Part shown: positions 19,050-27,516 of the stretch, piece after piece
Layout: every line of letters begins with the position of its first letter
Numbering within the stretch: the stretch's first letter is position 1
Assembly (NCBI GenBank): GCA_964372115.1
Contig: CAYJPN010000005.1
Span: 124,001 to 188,000 of the forward strand
Direction of reading: 5' to 3'
Source: CG2-30-36-16 sp964372115
Lineage (GTDB): Bacteria; Bacteroidota; Ignavibacteria; Ignavibacteriales; Ignavibacteriaceae
DNA: 64,000 nt
Program-made: the position numbers and the translations under genes
Notes under the pieces: model-generated
Databases searched by the model: none
What the model was told of the DNA's origin: nothing
Seen by the model: the letters and a program-made list of their open reading frames with translations, nothing else

Positions 19050-19418
19050 TTATTCATCCGAAAGATGAGATGCAATCCTTTTTAAGAGAAAAGCCTTTTC
19101 AACCGGTTTTGCGATATAATCATCAGCTCCCTGTGCTAAAAATTTTTCCTTATCTCCCTTCATTGCATAAGCGGTAACAACTATAACCCGGATATCCAAT
19201 CGGGATTCTTTTTTTAAAATACGCAGCACATCATTTCCATCAAGCTTGCCCGGCAGATTAACATCCAAAATAAGCAAATCAAAATTATTATTTTTAATTT
19301 CCTCAAGGCCGTCCGTGGCATTATCTGAAATTTTAATTTCGTAAAATTCTCTCAGATATATTTTAAAAACTAGCTGTGTTTCGAAGTTGTCTTCTATAAT
19401 CAGTATTTTTTTCTTCAC
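19050..19418 (-). CDS. Single-domain response regulator (CheY-like)
   Basis: 122 aa, a receiver domain only. It has the acidic pocket IIEDN (Glu9-Asp10), the phospho-acceptor Asp52 (LLILDVNLPGKLDG), TAY and the conserved lysine in IAKPV. The start is GTG at 19418 with an AGGAAAAT ribosome-binding site. It lies 78 bp upstream of the GH9 gene. Its sequence closely resembles the receiver of the hybrid kinase at the other end of the locus (shared TAY, GDKEKF and KP spacing), so the pair may form one phosphorelay or have arisen by duplication. It has no output domain and must act through a protein partner. Confidence 0.92.
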   Translation of the reverse strand: MKKKILIIEDNFETQLVFKIYLREFYEIKISDNATDGLEEIKNNNFDLLILDVNLPGKLDGNDVLRILKKESRLDIRVIVVTAYAMKGDKEKFLAQGADDYIAKPVEKAFLLKRIASHLSDE

Positions 19419-19748
19419 TTATTTTCCTATAAACTATAAAAACAGCATTTAAAATTTAGATGTAATAAAAATTAACGAGATAAAAATAAATTACTTAAGT
19501 TCCCTATTAATTTGGAAGCCCTATTCCAAAACAAGAACCCTTTAAGATAGGATGATGTAAAAATATCTTGAAAAGTTAATAGCGTATAAAAATAAACAAA
19601 TTATATTTTACATAACTAAAATAATTCCGGCACTGTTTTAAAGATGGGTAGCAACCAAAACAGCGAATCTTAACCGGGCGAAAATAAAATTGTAAAACAC
19701 TTCCCCCTCTGTAAAAACCAAAGGGGGAAAAAAATGAATTACAATCAG
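19419..19748. other. 330-bp intergenic region with structured elements
   Basis: No gene is seen. A compact foldable segment at 19627-19677 combines CTGTTTT (19633-19639) with AAAACAG (19657-19663), a nested GGT-AGCA-ACC hairpin (19647-19656) and flanking CCGG copies (19627-19630 and 19674-19677). It matches no riboswitch consensus I know. A separate GC-rich hairpin at 19701-19729 is listed below. The rest is AT-rich and probably contains the promoter of the response regulator gene. Confidence 0.5.
19701..19729 (-). terminator. Hairpin terminator candidate after the M16 peptidase pair
   Basis: Read on the minus strand, TTCCCCCTTTG pairs with CAGAGGGGGAA across a 7-base loop, giving 11 bp with one G-U pair. 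It lies 20 bp beyond the stop of the downstream M16 gene. The following bases (GTGTTTTAC) are only moderately U-rich, so termination efficiency is uncertain. Confidence 0.55.
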
Positions 19749-21242
19749 CTATTTGAATAATTGTTCAACTTCTACAATGTTTACATTTTCTGCTTTTATA
19801 TTAAGCGGAAAAGTTTCAATTGATTTGTCCTGCTCATAAACTTCATCAGCCTTGGGTGTAGCATATTGAATTGGCGATTCAGTATTTTGAACAAGTGCTG
19901 TTTTTAATTTTTCAGCATCGTTTGTAATTATCGCAATATCGAGATTTTCAAATTGCAAATGTTTTTTTATTGAAGCATTCACATCTTCAAGAGTCATGGT
20001 TTTTAGAGCCTCTTTAAACATTTCGAGATGACTGCCGTTTATTCCATAGAATACGTCGTCAAGTTTAAAACCAAGCTGCTCGCTGGTAGAAGGAGCATAA
20101 TGAAGGATGTATTTTGAGAGGAAATTTTTTGTCAACTCAAATTGTTTTTCGGTAAGCCCATTTTCAACCAAGCGCTTTAGTTCGCGGATTGCTGCACGCA
20201 AAACAAATTGCCGGGTTTCGTTTGGAACTGGGCGAATCCATATTTCAAATATCTGTTTTTTCCGTCCAACGTTTGCTGATGGCATTTGTCTACTGCCGCC
20301 GTTCGGGAAATTTTCAATATAACTGTAATCTCCGTAATTTAATCCGCGCGCCTCTCTTATAACCTGGTACAAGTGAGAACTGGAGTTACGATGCTCACCC
20401 ATCCATGAATTTGCAACAGCAAGCGGGTACCAGTCTTTTTGTCCACGTAAAATATCAATCGGAAAACCAAGAGAAATTGCCGTGGCAGACGCCCGTTTAT
20501 TAACTATTGTAACATTTAAACCACTAATTTTTTCTGGGTGAGGTACCGAATTGTCAACTTTTTCACCTTCGGGTAATTTATCAAGATCATTTTGAATCCG
20601 GCTTACAAAATCATCACTGAATCCACCGCCAATACCGAGAACAAAATTAGAACGGTTATAATATTTTTTGTAAAATTCTTTTACGTCTTCAATAGTTATA
20701 TTGTTTATTCCGCTTATCGTACCCGAAATTATGTGACCATATTTAGTGCCTTCAAATATTTTGTTATAAAGGACTGCTTTCCCCAGCTCTTCATCGCTTG
20801 AATATTTGAGTGTAGTGTTTAAATAATTTAGAGCATTCGATTTTATACGTTTAAAATCTTCATCCTTAAAAGCAGGGTGAAGTAGTGCGTCGATAAACAA
20901 AGGATAATATTTATCAACATTGTCTTTATGAACTCTACCGCTAAACGTTGCGGTTTCAACAGAAGAATTTAAACTATATCCAGTAGCAAGCGGATATAAT
21001 TTTTCGAGTATCGCTTCGTATGAATTTGCTTCAGTGCTGCCGTCGCTAAGCATCTGCGATGTAATAAATGCCAATCCTTCTTTGCCAACCGGGTCGTTTT
21101 GAGAACCGGCAAAAAACATAATTTTTATAGAAACAGTCGGATCGGCTTTTACTTGCAGCAATACAGGACCATCACTACTACTTTTTGGAAACATAGTTAA
21201 TGCAAACATAACGCTCAAACTTAAGGTTAATATCTTCTTCAT
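19749..21242 (-). CDS. M16 peptidase-like protein, inactive-subunit type
   Basis: 497 aa with a Sec signal peptide. The fold is that of M16 zinc peptidases: the VKADPTVSIKIMFFAGSQNDP strand pattern, GLAFITSQMLSDG where the zinc site should be, and a C-terminal half with the glycine/arginine segment REARGLNYGDYSY. The HxxEH zinc motif is absent, as in non-catalytic partner subunits of M16 heterodimers. The start ATG overlaps the TAA of the upstream active subunit, supporting assembly of the two into one periplasmic complex. It probably helps clamp peptide substrates. Confidence 0.9.
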   Translation of the reverse strand: MKKILTLSLSVMFALTMFPKSSSDGPVLLQVKADPTVSIKIMFFAGSQNDPVGKEGLAFITSQMLSDGSTEANSYEAILEKLYPLATGYSLNSSVETATFSGRVHKDNVDKYYPLFIDALLHPAFKDEDFKRIKSNALNYLNTTLKYSSDEELGKAVLYNKIFEGTKYGHIISGTISGINNITIEDVKEFYKKYYNRSNFVLGIGGGFSDDFVSRIQNDLDKLPEGEKVDNSVPHPEKISGLNVTIVNKRASATAISLGFPIDILRGQKDWYPLAVANSWMGEHRNSSSHLYQVIREARGLNYGDYSYIENFPNGGSRQMPSANVGRKKQIFEIWIRPVPNETRQFVLRAAIRELKRLVENGLTEKQFELTKNFLSKYILHYAPSTSEQLGFKLDDVFYGINGSHLEMFKEALKTMTLEDVNASIKKHLQFENLDIAIITNDAEKLKTALVQNTESPIQYATPKADEVYEQDKSIETFPLNIKAENVNIVEVEQLFK

Positions 21243-22573
21243 TATTTTGCCCCTTTCAAAACTACTTCGTTACGGCGATTTTCTTCAAAATACAATTTAG
21301 CAGTATTCATTACATCCTCGGGAGTAATTTTCATAAGATTTGTATAAAATGAATCAACGACAGTAATATCACCTGTTAATGCAATAAACCTCGCAAGTCC
21401 GCCAGCAACATCATCAGGAGTTTCGAGTCCCATAAGAAACGAATATTTCATGTTGCTTTTTAGATCATTCAATTTTTTTTCGTCAACTTTGTTGTTTTTA
21501 AAATGCTCAAGGGTTTTAAATATTTCCTCGCGAACATAATCAATATCATCCGGGTTTTTTACCATTGAATAGATATAGAATAAACCGGGGTCGCGGCTCA
21601 TTCCAGCGTTTGCCGCAATCATCTGAACTTTTTGTTCGTTCAAAAAAAGTTTTTTATAAAGATCGCTTGTTTCGCCGAACGCTAAATCCGCAAGAAACAT
21701 AGATGCAAGATAATTATCATTGGAAACACTAAAGGCATCGCTTTTAAAACCTTCAATTAATAATGGCAATGTTCTTCCATCATAAGTAACCTCAGCGTTA
21801 TGTGGTTTTTTCTGAGCCGGTTCCTGTTCAATTTTCGGTTCTACATAACCGGGTTTCCAGGAAGAGTAATATTTTTTTACCATGTCCATCGTTTTGGCAG
21901 GCTCAATATCGCCGACAATCATCAACACTACGTTTTCCGGGCGATAGTATCTTTGATAAAATGATTTACTGTAATCATACTGGTTAGGCATATTTTTTAT
22001 GTCTGCCTCAAAACCAATGGTTGTGTGTTTATATGTATGAACATCGTAAGCCATGTCCTGCATTTTTTCTATCGCTACGCTAAAAGGGCTTGTTCTTCCC
22101 TTCCTGAATTCACCGTAAACAGCACCCGATTCAGTCTGAAACTCCCTTTCATCATAGGCAAGATTTTGGAATCTATCAGATTCAATATCCATAACTTTAT
22201 CAAGATCTTCGCTCGCAAAATTTATGTGATAAACTGTAAGATCGTTTGACGTGTAGGCGTTTGCATCTGCGCCTATACTTGTAACAAGACTGTCGTATAC
22301 CGGTCCGGGAAATCTTTCGGTACCTCTAAACATCATATGTTCAAAAAAATGGGCAAAGCCGGACTTACCCGGTTCCCATTCATCCCTGCTGCCTGTTCTT
22401 ACAACTGAATAATAAGCAACGAGCCCCGGGCTTTCCATAGGAATTAAAACAACCTTTAAACCATTATCGAGTTTTTCACTAATATAACTATACGGGAATA
22501 CTTTTTTATCATCTGCCATTAGATTTACTACTGCAAATAAAATTAAAATGAGACCCAAGAGATTTTTCTTCAT
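21242..22573 (-). CDS. M16 family zinc metallopeptidase (active subunit)
   Basis: 443 aa with a signal peptide (cleavage near residue 20). The inverted zinc motif HFFEH spans His75 to His79 with Glu78 as base. The distal ligand Glu155 in AVYGEF is 76 residues further on, the classical pitrilysin/processing-peptidase spacing. M16 enzymes of this type are pairs of two-domain subunits that degrade peptides in the periplasm. The gene is directly coupled to the HxxEH-lacking subunit downstream and lies 21 bp after the epimerase gene, so all may share a transcript. Confidence 0.94.
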   Translation of the reverse strand: MKKNLLGLILILFAVVNLMADDKKVFPYSYISEKLDNGLKVVLIPMESPGLVAYYSVVRTGSRDEWEPGKSGFAHFFEHMMFRGTERFPGPVYDSLVTSIGADANAYTSNDLTVYHINFASEDLDKVMDIESDRFQNLAYDEREFQTESGAVYGEFRKGRTSPFSVAIEKMQDMAYDVHTYKHTTIGFEADIKNMPNQYDYSKSFYQRYYRPENVVLMIVGDIEPAKTMDMVKKYYSSWKPGYVEPKIEQEPAQKKPHNAEVTYDGRTLPLLIEGFKSDAFSVSNDNYLASMFLADLAFGETSDLYKKLFLNEQKVQMIAANAGMSRDPGLFYIYSMVKNPDDIDYVREEIFKTLEHFKNNKVDEKKLNDLKSNMKYSFLMGLETPDDVAGGLARFIALTGDITVVDSFYTNLMKITPEDVMNTAKLYFEENRRNEVVLKGAK

Positions 22574-22594
22574 AATATTTTCCTTTATTGTTTA

Positions 22595-23734
22595 TCATCC
22601 AATTTTGGTAACGCCGATTCCTGGACGATCTGTAAGAGTAACTTTACCGTCAATAATCTTTGTTCCGTTGTAAACGTCATTGCTTATTAATAAAGCCCCA
22701 TCCAAATCCGCCCAATCAACCTTTGGTGAAAGGTGTGAAGCTGCAGAAATAGCACATGAGGTTTCGGTCATGCAGCCAATCATTACTTTCATATTCAGAG
22801 CGCGGGCAAGTGTAATCATTTTGTGTGCCTCCCTCATACCGGCGCATTTCATAAGTTTTACATTAATTCCGCTGAAAACGCCGTGGGCTTTTGCAACATC
22901 GCCAAGTCGTTGAATTGATTCATCGCCTATTGTCGGCAGCGGGCTATGTTCGGTAAGCCACGCCATTTCATCGATCATGTTTTTTGGCATTGGCTGCTCA
23001 ACAAACAATACATTTTTTTCTTTCAACCAGTTAATCATTTCGAGCGCTTGATTTTTATCCTTCCACCCCTGGTTAACATCCACAGTTAAAGGAGTATCGG
23101 TAACGGAGCGGATGGTTTCAATCATTTCTTTATCGTTTTCGCGTCCAAGTTTTACTTTAAGAACTTTAAATTCAGCGGCTTCTTTTGTTTTTTGGCGAAC
23201 AACATCCGGAGTATCTATTCCGATTGTAAAAGAGGTATTCGGAGTTTTATTTTTATCGAATCCCCAGATATTGTACCAGGGCTGACCCAAAAGTTTACCT
23301 ATCAAATCATGCATCGCGATGTCAACCGATGCTTTTGCAGCCGGATTACCCGGTTCTATTGCATCTACATCTGCAAGAATTTCATCAAGGTCATAAATAT
23401 CATCGTAGCGGCTAAGATCTACTTTTGATAAAAATTTAAGTACAGTTTCGTGCGATTCACCAAGATAAGGCGGCATCGACGCTTCACCGTATCCAATAAC
23501 GCCATCATATTCAATTTCGGTTAATACCACAGGTGTAGTTGTCCGTGAGTTGGAAGCAACTGTAAAAACATGTTTTAATTCCAGTGTATAAGGTTTGAAC
23601 GATAGTTTTAATTTTCCTGACATTTTTTTCCTGCCGAATGTATTTGCAAATGTGTTTGTAGCTGAACCCGCAAGCATAACTGAACCCGCGAGCGCTCCGG
23701 TTGTTTTTAAAAAATTACGTCTGTTTTGTTTCAT
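22595..23734 (-). CDS. Dipeptide (L-Ala-D/L-Glu type) epimerase with Tat-like signal
   Basis: 379 aa, enolase superfamily, muconate-cycloisomerase subgroup. The catalytic KxK pair is Lys193/Lys195 (LKVKLGRE). The metal ligands are Asp219 (VDVNQGW), Glu246 (VEQPMP) and Asp271 (GDES), and a second Lys face is in NVKLMKCAG (about 293-296). These match L-Ala-D/L-Glu epimerases (YkfB/YcjG). The N-terminus has RRNFLK followed by a hydrophobic stretch, a twin-arginine signal, although the family is usually cytoplasmic. The neighbouring NlpC/P60 gene fits murein peptide breakdown. Other dipeptide specificities are possible. Confidence 0.9.
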   Translation of the reverse strand: MKQNRRNFLKTTGALAGSVMLAGSATNTFANTFGRKKMSGKLKLSFKPYTLELKHVFTVASNSRTTTPVVLTEIEYDGVIGYGEASMPPYLGESHETVLKFLSKVDLSRYDDIYDLDEILADVDAIEPGNPAAKASVDIAMHDLIGKLLGQPWYNIWGFDKNKTPNTSFTIGIDTPDVVRQKTKEAAEFKVLKVKLGRENDKEMIETIRSVTDTPLTVDVNQGWKDKNQALEMINWLKEKNVLFVEQPMPKNMIDEMAWLTEHSPLPTIGDESIQRLGDVAKAHGVFSGINVKLMKCAGMREAHKMITLARALNMKVMIGCMTETSCAISAASHLSPKVDWADLDGALLISNDVYNGTKIIDGKVTLTDRPGIGVTKIG

Positions 23735-23749
23735 CTGTATCGCTTCCTT

Positions 23750-24925
23750 TTAATTGAAAAGGTGGGTTGATAATAGCTTCACACCGTTTGTATCGAGTGA
23801 AGATAAAATTCTTCTTGCACGGATAAAAGTGCGGAACCTGTATTCATTGAAATTTTGTTTAGTGCTGTCGAGGCTGTTTATTCTAACCATCCCCGATGAG
23901 TGAATAAATTCCATGTTGCCGATGTACATTCCAACATGCACAACCTTTTCCTTTTGTGTTTCCGATTCTTTTGTACCAAAAAATAATAGATCACCGGGCT
24001 GCAAATTATCAAAACCATTTTCTGTATCGATCAACTCGCCAACGTGAACTTGCTGCGACGCATCACGCGGAAGCATTACACCGTTAAGAAAATATATTGT
24101 TTTTGTAAACCCGCTGCAGTCAACCCCTTTTGTTGATGTTCCACCCCAAAGGTATGGCAGTCCCATTAGTGATTTTGCCGTCGCGATTAGATTATTTTGA
24201 GTTAATTTAATTTTCTTTAACCAACTCGAATAAACATCCACACCGCTTGAAGGAATGTAAGCAAGCCTTCCGTCGGGGTATTCAACTTTTGTAAAATTGA
24301 TTTCATCGTTTAAATATTTTAAGATATTGCCGGCAACAACATCTGACACCGGGATGCTCTTTTCATCATTTTCCGAAAACGAAGTGCCATAATTGTTTGT
24401 TACAATAACTTTTTCACAATTATTATATTCCTCAATTTTATTTTTATCCGCAACAATAAAAGCATCATCATCAAGCCATCCTATATAATCGTCCGGCGTT
24501 TGAACTAAAAACCAACCCCCTTTTTGTTTAAATACTTTTAGAGTGGTTCCGAGTAACGCTTGTGTTGCCATCTCTGCGGAATTTTCAGGTTTAGTTCTAA
24601 CATTTCCAACCGAGATATTTACAATGCCATAAATATTGTTGCCGAGTTTTTCATCGGGTAATAATTTTAATTCATCTTTTATTTTGTAATCAGACACCTG
24701 CTTAAGCAAGATATTTTTTGCTTCCGGCAGATTGGTTTCGCCGGTTAATGTAAAAATACCGTCATCTTCTGAAATATTTACATCAAAAATCGCGGTTCGT
24801 TTATCGGGGGCATACTCATTTTTAACCATTTCAAATAAAGTTTTAATTTTTTCCATATCTGTTTTTACCTGGGGGAATATATTTATTGAAATAACCAGTG
24901 ATAAGATCAATATTTTATATTTCAT
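23750..24925 (-). CDS. NlpC/P60 (C40) endopeptidase with SH3-like domain
   Basis: 391 aa with a Sec signal peptide. Residues 25-90 resemble a BON-type module. Residues 101-157 are a bacterial SH3 domain (GNVRTKPE, GGWFLVQTPDDYIGW). The C-terminal NlpC/P60 domain has Cys270 (GVDCSGF), His330 (VVHVGMYIG) and His342 (IHSSG). The organisation matches YkfC-like gamma-D-glutamyl-L-diamino acid endopeptidases, which release L-Ala-gamma-D-Glu from murein peptides. The epimerase that would use this dipeptide is encoded 15 bp downstream, a pairing also known from ykf operons. It probably acts in the periplasm. Confidence 0.92.
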   Translation of the reverse strand: MKYKILILSLVISINIFPQVKTDMEKIKTLFEMVKNEYAPDKRTAIFDVNISEDDGIFTLTGETNLPEAKNILLKQVSDYKIKDELKLLPDEKLGNNIYGIVNISVGNVRTKPENSAEMATQALLGTTLKVFKQKGGWFLVQTPDDYIGWLDDDAFIVADKNKIEEYNNCEKVIVTNNYGTSFSENDEKSIPVSDVVAGNILKYLNDEINFTKVEYPDGRLAYIPSSGVDVYSSWLKKIKLTQNNLIATAKSLMGLPYLWGGTSTKGVDCSGFTKTIYFLNGVMLPRDASQQVHVGELIDTENGFDNLQPGDLLFFGTKESETQKEKVVHVGMYIGNMEFIHSSGMVRINSLDSTKQNFNEYRFRTFIRARRILSSLDTNGVKLLSTHLFN

Positions 24926-25705
24926 TTGTGCTTCCGAGTATTAACTTAGTTCAGTGTTAATTTATTACCAAATTTAATCATTTTAAAAATTAAATAGTTA
25001 TTTTAAGAAAAATGATATTTCTTTTAAGATGAAATAGTTGCACTAACCGAAGAGGAATCGGCTGATCTCTATCTAACAGAATTAAGATTCTTATCGGTTT
25101 ATGATGTAAAGAATAACAAGGTTTTGGAGATATAAACAAACAATTTATCCTGGACAGCATCCACCATTTAGAGTTATTTTAACAACGATAGATGGTTGAG
25201 ATGTGCGTTAAGGAGCTAAAAAAATAAAATAGTTTATAGGAACTTATGAGGGTGCAAAGTGTATACAGATTTGAACAGCACTAAAAACATTGGCGATATT
25301 GAAATACTTGAAAGAGACAGCAAAATATGGTCGGAATCTATCAAATTTATTAGCTTTTTTGAGAATTAATCTGTTTGTGAAGATTATTTTAACCAAGTAG
25401 TAAAATAGTCCATTAATCAGCCAGAGGATGTTTCGGTTAAAAGTAATCAGATAAATTTGTTTTCTTCTGAAGCCGAATCATGAATAATAATAATCTGCCT
25501 AATTCTGATTTCAATAAAACATTTATCCTTTTTCTGTTTTTAGGGGAAAATGGCTTTAATTTACCTAAATAAAATAAACTTATTGCTAATATTTTTATTT
25601 ATTTTTTATTACATTAATGATTCAAATGAACGACATTTCTTTATTTTTGTAAACCTTATCAAGATTTTATTTGTTTGATACATATTGCTTATTTTTTAGT
25701 AAATA
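24926..25705. other. 780-bp gap holding decayed coding fragments
   Basis: No intact gene is seen. The central part (25028-25483) contains protein-like reading fragments interrupted by stops and frame changes, listed separately as a pseudogene. The last 200 bp are AT-rich and should contain the promoter of the plus-strand SGNH-ACP-MBOAT operon, which is divergent from the NlpC/P60 operon. No confident promoter motif could be picked. Confidence 0.55.
25028..25483 (+). pseudogene. Decayed protein-coding remnant
   Basis: Three consecutive stretches translate to plausible protein but are broken. 25028-25135 is open for 35 codons (including TEEESADLYLTELRFLSVYD). Around 25146 another frame reads YPGQHPPFRVILTTIDG. 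25259-25483 stays in one frame for 74 codons with two internal stops (KNIGDIEILERDSKIW, then EDYFNQVVK, then SINQPEDVSVKSNQINLFSS). Normal codon use between stops suggests recent decay. I cannot name the family, and the pieces could belong to more than one gene. Confidence 0.45.
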
Positions 25706-25720
25706 ATGAAAGGCATTCGA

Positions 25721-27139
25721 ATGCGCATAAAAAATGATGAAAACAGACCATTACTATTAATTGTGACAACTCTTATACTGGTTTTGTTAATGTCTTTTAT
25801 CCCAGAAGATTTTACTGTAGCCGGATATACATTTAAACCAATTGATTTATTTATTGATGTAAAACCGGATTCTGTGTTTTATTCATCCGATCAAATAGAT
25901 GAGAGCAAAAAACCTATCCAACAGAACTTCGAGGTTCTTCAAGCTTCGGCGGATTATTCTCAATTGCTCGTTTCATTAGAAAATTATTCTGAATTTTTTA
26001 ACAATTTGACTCCGAACATTTTAATGCAAGATATCGGGAAAAAAGTTCCTCTGTCAGGAAATGTCCAGCAGATGAAATATTTTTACGATGCGCTTAAAAA
26101 TTCAAAAAGCCAGAAAATAAGGATTGCTGATTACGGAGACAGCGGAAATGAAGGTGATTTAGGAACATCCGATTTACGAATTGGATTCCAAAAACGGTTC
26201 GGAGGACACGGTGTGGGATTTATGAATATAACCGCCCAGGACATTTCTTTTAGAATGACAACAAAGCATAGTTTTTCGGATAACTGGAAAACAGTTTCAG
26301 CGTTGGCTGGAAAAGACCGTAATGTGCCGTTTGCTATGAACGGATTTGTTGCTATTCCCAAAGCAGCGGGCGCCTGGGTAAAATATGAAGCTCAACCTGT
26401 GAATCAGTCATCCAAGAGTTTTTCCCTCGCCAGATTCTTCTATACGAACGCAAAAAAATCAACTATTAAATACTCATTTAACAATGGGAAAGAAGAAACG
26501 GCTGCACTCACACCCGGTAGTGGAGTCCAGGAACTTGTATTAGATCCGGGAAAAGATGTTACATCATTAAAAATTACCGCCACTGCCCCGGATCAGGCTC
26601 ATTTCTTTGGAGTAAGCCTTGAAAGCGGTAACGGGGTTTATGTCGATAATTTTGCTTGGCGGGGAAACACTGGTATTTCCTTTAAAGATATTCCGGAAGA
26701 ATATAAAAAGGATTTTAATCGTCTCTTAAATTATAAACTTATCATCCTCACTTTCGGCGCTAACATGCTGGCTTCTGGAAACGTTAATTTTAATAGTTAC
26801 AGATCGGAGATGACCAAAGTAATAAAAGAACTCCAAAAGAATTTTCCAACTACAAGTATATTGTTAGTTGGTTTGGGGGATAAGTGTATTAAACGGGGAT
26901 CTAAATTTGTTACAAGCCCAGACGCGCTTAAAATGATGGAAACTCAGAAAAAAATTGCGGAAGATACAGGGGTAACTTATTGGGACAAATTTGAAGCTAT
27001 GGGTGGAATGAATTCAATGGTTGAGTGGGTAAACCACAACCCACCGTATGCTTCCAAAGATTATGGTCACCTTACATATGACGGAGCTAAATTCCTTGGC
27101 GAAATGATATTCGATGTATTAATAGACTCATACAAATAA
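25721..27139 (+). CDS. SGNH/GDSL-family hydrolase, membrane-anchored (DltD/AlgJ-like role)
   Basis: 472 aa from the ATG at 25721, preceded at 7 bp by AAAGG; an ATG at 25706 would add five residues. One N-terminal membrane segment (about 14-31 in the longer form) places the domain in the periplasm. The nucleophile block is ADYGDSGNEG (Ser146 in the longer numbering), followed by GGHGVGF, an oxyanion-type Asn in TFGANML, and a C-terminal DYGHLTYDGA with the likely catalytic His. A beta-sandwich insert lies in the middle. It is first in an operon with an acyl carrier protein and an MBOAT protein, the arrangement of secreted-polymer acylation systems, where SGNH proteins perform or edit the final transfer. 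Confidence 0.85.
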   Translation: MRIKNDENRPLLLIVTTLILVLLMSFIPEDFTVAGYTFKPIDLFIDVKPDSVFYSSDQIDESKKPIQQNFEVLQASADYSQLLVSLENYSEFFNNLTPNILMQDIGKKVPLSGNVQQMKYFYDALKNSKSQKIRIADYGDSGNEGDLGTSDLRIGFQKRFGGHGVGFMNITAQDISFRMTTKHSFSDNWKTVSALAGKDRNVPFAMNGFVAIPKAAGAWVKYEAQPVNQSSKSFSLARFFYTNAKKSTIKYSFNNGKEETAALTPGSGVQELVLDPGKDVTSLKITATAPDQAHFFGVSLESGNGVYVDNFAWRGNTGISFKDIPEEYKKDFNRLLNYKLIILTFGANMLASGNVNFNSYRSEMTKVIKELQKNFPTTSILLVGLGDKCIKRGSKFVTSPDALKMMETQKKIAEDTGVTYWDKFEAMGGMNSMVEWVNHNPPYASKDYGHLTYDGAKFLGEMIFDVLIDSYK

Positions 27140-27167
27140 TTAAAGAAAAACTAAAAACGGAGAAAAA

Positions 27168-27404
27168 ATGTTGTCTGAAAAGCTTCTTGACTTGGTAAAA
27201 AAAGAACTAAAATTAGCGAGTGATTTTGAACTAAAACCGGAAATGACCGCCAGCCAAGTCCCGGGATGGGACTCATTAAATCATATTAACATCATTGTCT
27301 CTATTGAAAAAGAATTTGGGATAAAATTTAAAGGGTTGGAAATTTTGAAAGCAAAAAACATAGGAGATTTACAGAATCTTATTAATAGTAAATTTCCCGC
27401 ATAA
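27168..27404 (+). CDS. Acyl carrier protein (DltC-like)
   Basis: 78 aa, a four-helix carrier domain with the phosphopantetheine site at Ser36 in VPGWDSLNHI, followed by the helix IIVSIEKEFGIKF. Length and the GWDSLNHI context are typical of stand-alone carrier proteins in acyl or aminoacyl transfer operons rather than the housekeeping AcpP (usually GADSLD). A GGAG ribosome-binding site precedes the ATG by about 7 bp. It lies 28 bp after the SGNH gene and 112 bp before the MBOAT gene. It should carry the activated group from a ligase to the membrane acyltransferase. Confidence 0.92.
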   Translation: MLSEKLLDLVKKELKLASDFELKPEMTASQVPGWDSLNHINIIVSIEKEFGIKFKGLEILKAKNIGDLQNLINSKFPA

Positions 27405-27516
27405 TATTAAGAAATAGATTCTTTATTTTTTTTTGACTCAAAATATTTTAGACTCTCCGTTCTGACGGAATTTTCTAAAAGAAAAAAATTTAATAATTAA
27501 TTATGATGAGTAAGAT

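Noticed and set aside
19627..19677. c-di-GMP (GEMM) riboswitch
   Set aside because: Considered because the locus makes exopolysaccharide, but the conserved GEMM core and its tetraloop receptor are not present, and no known riboswitch consensus fits.
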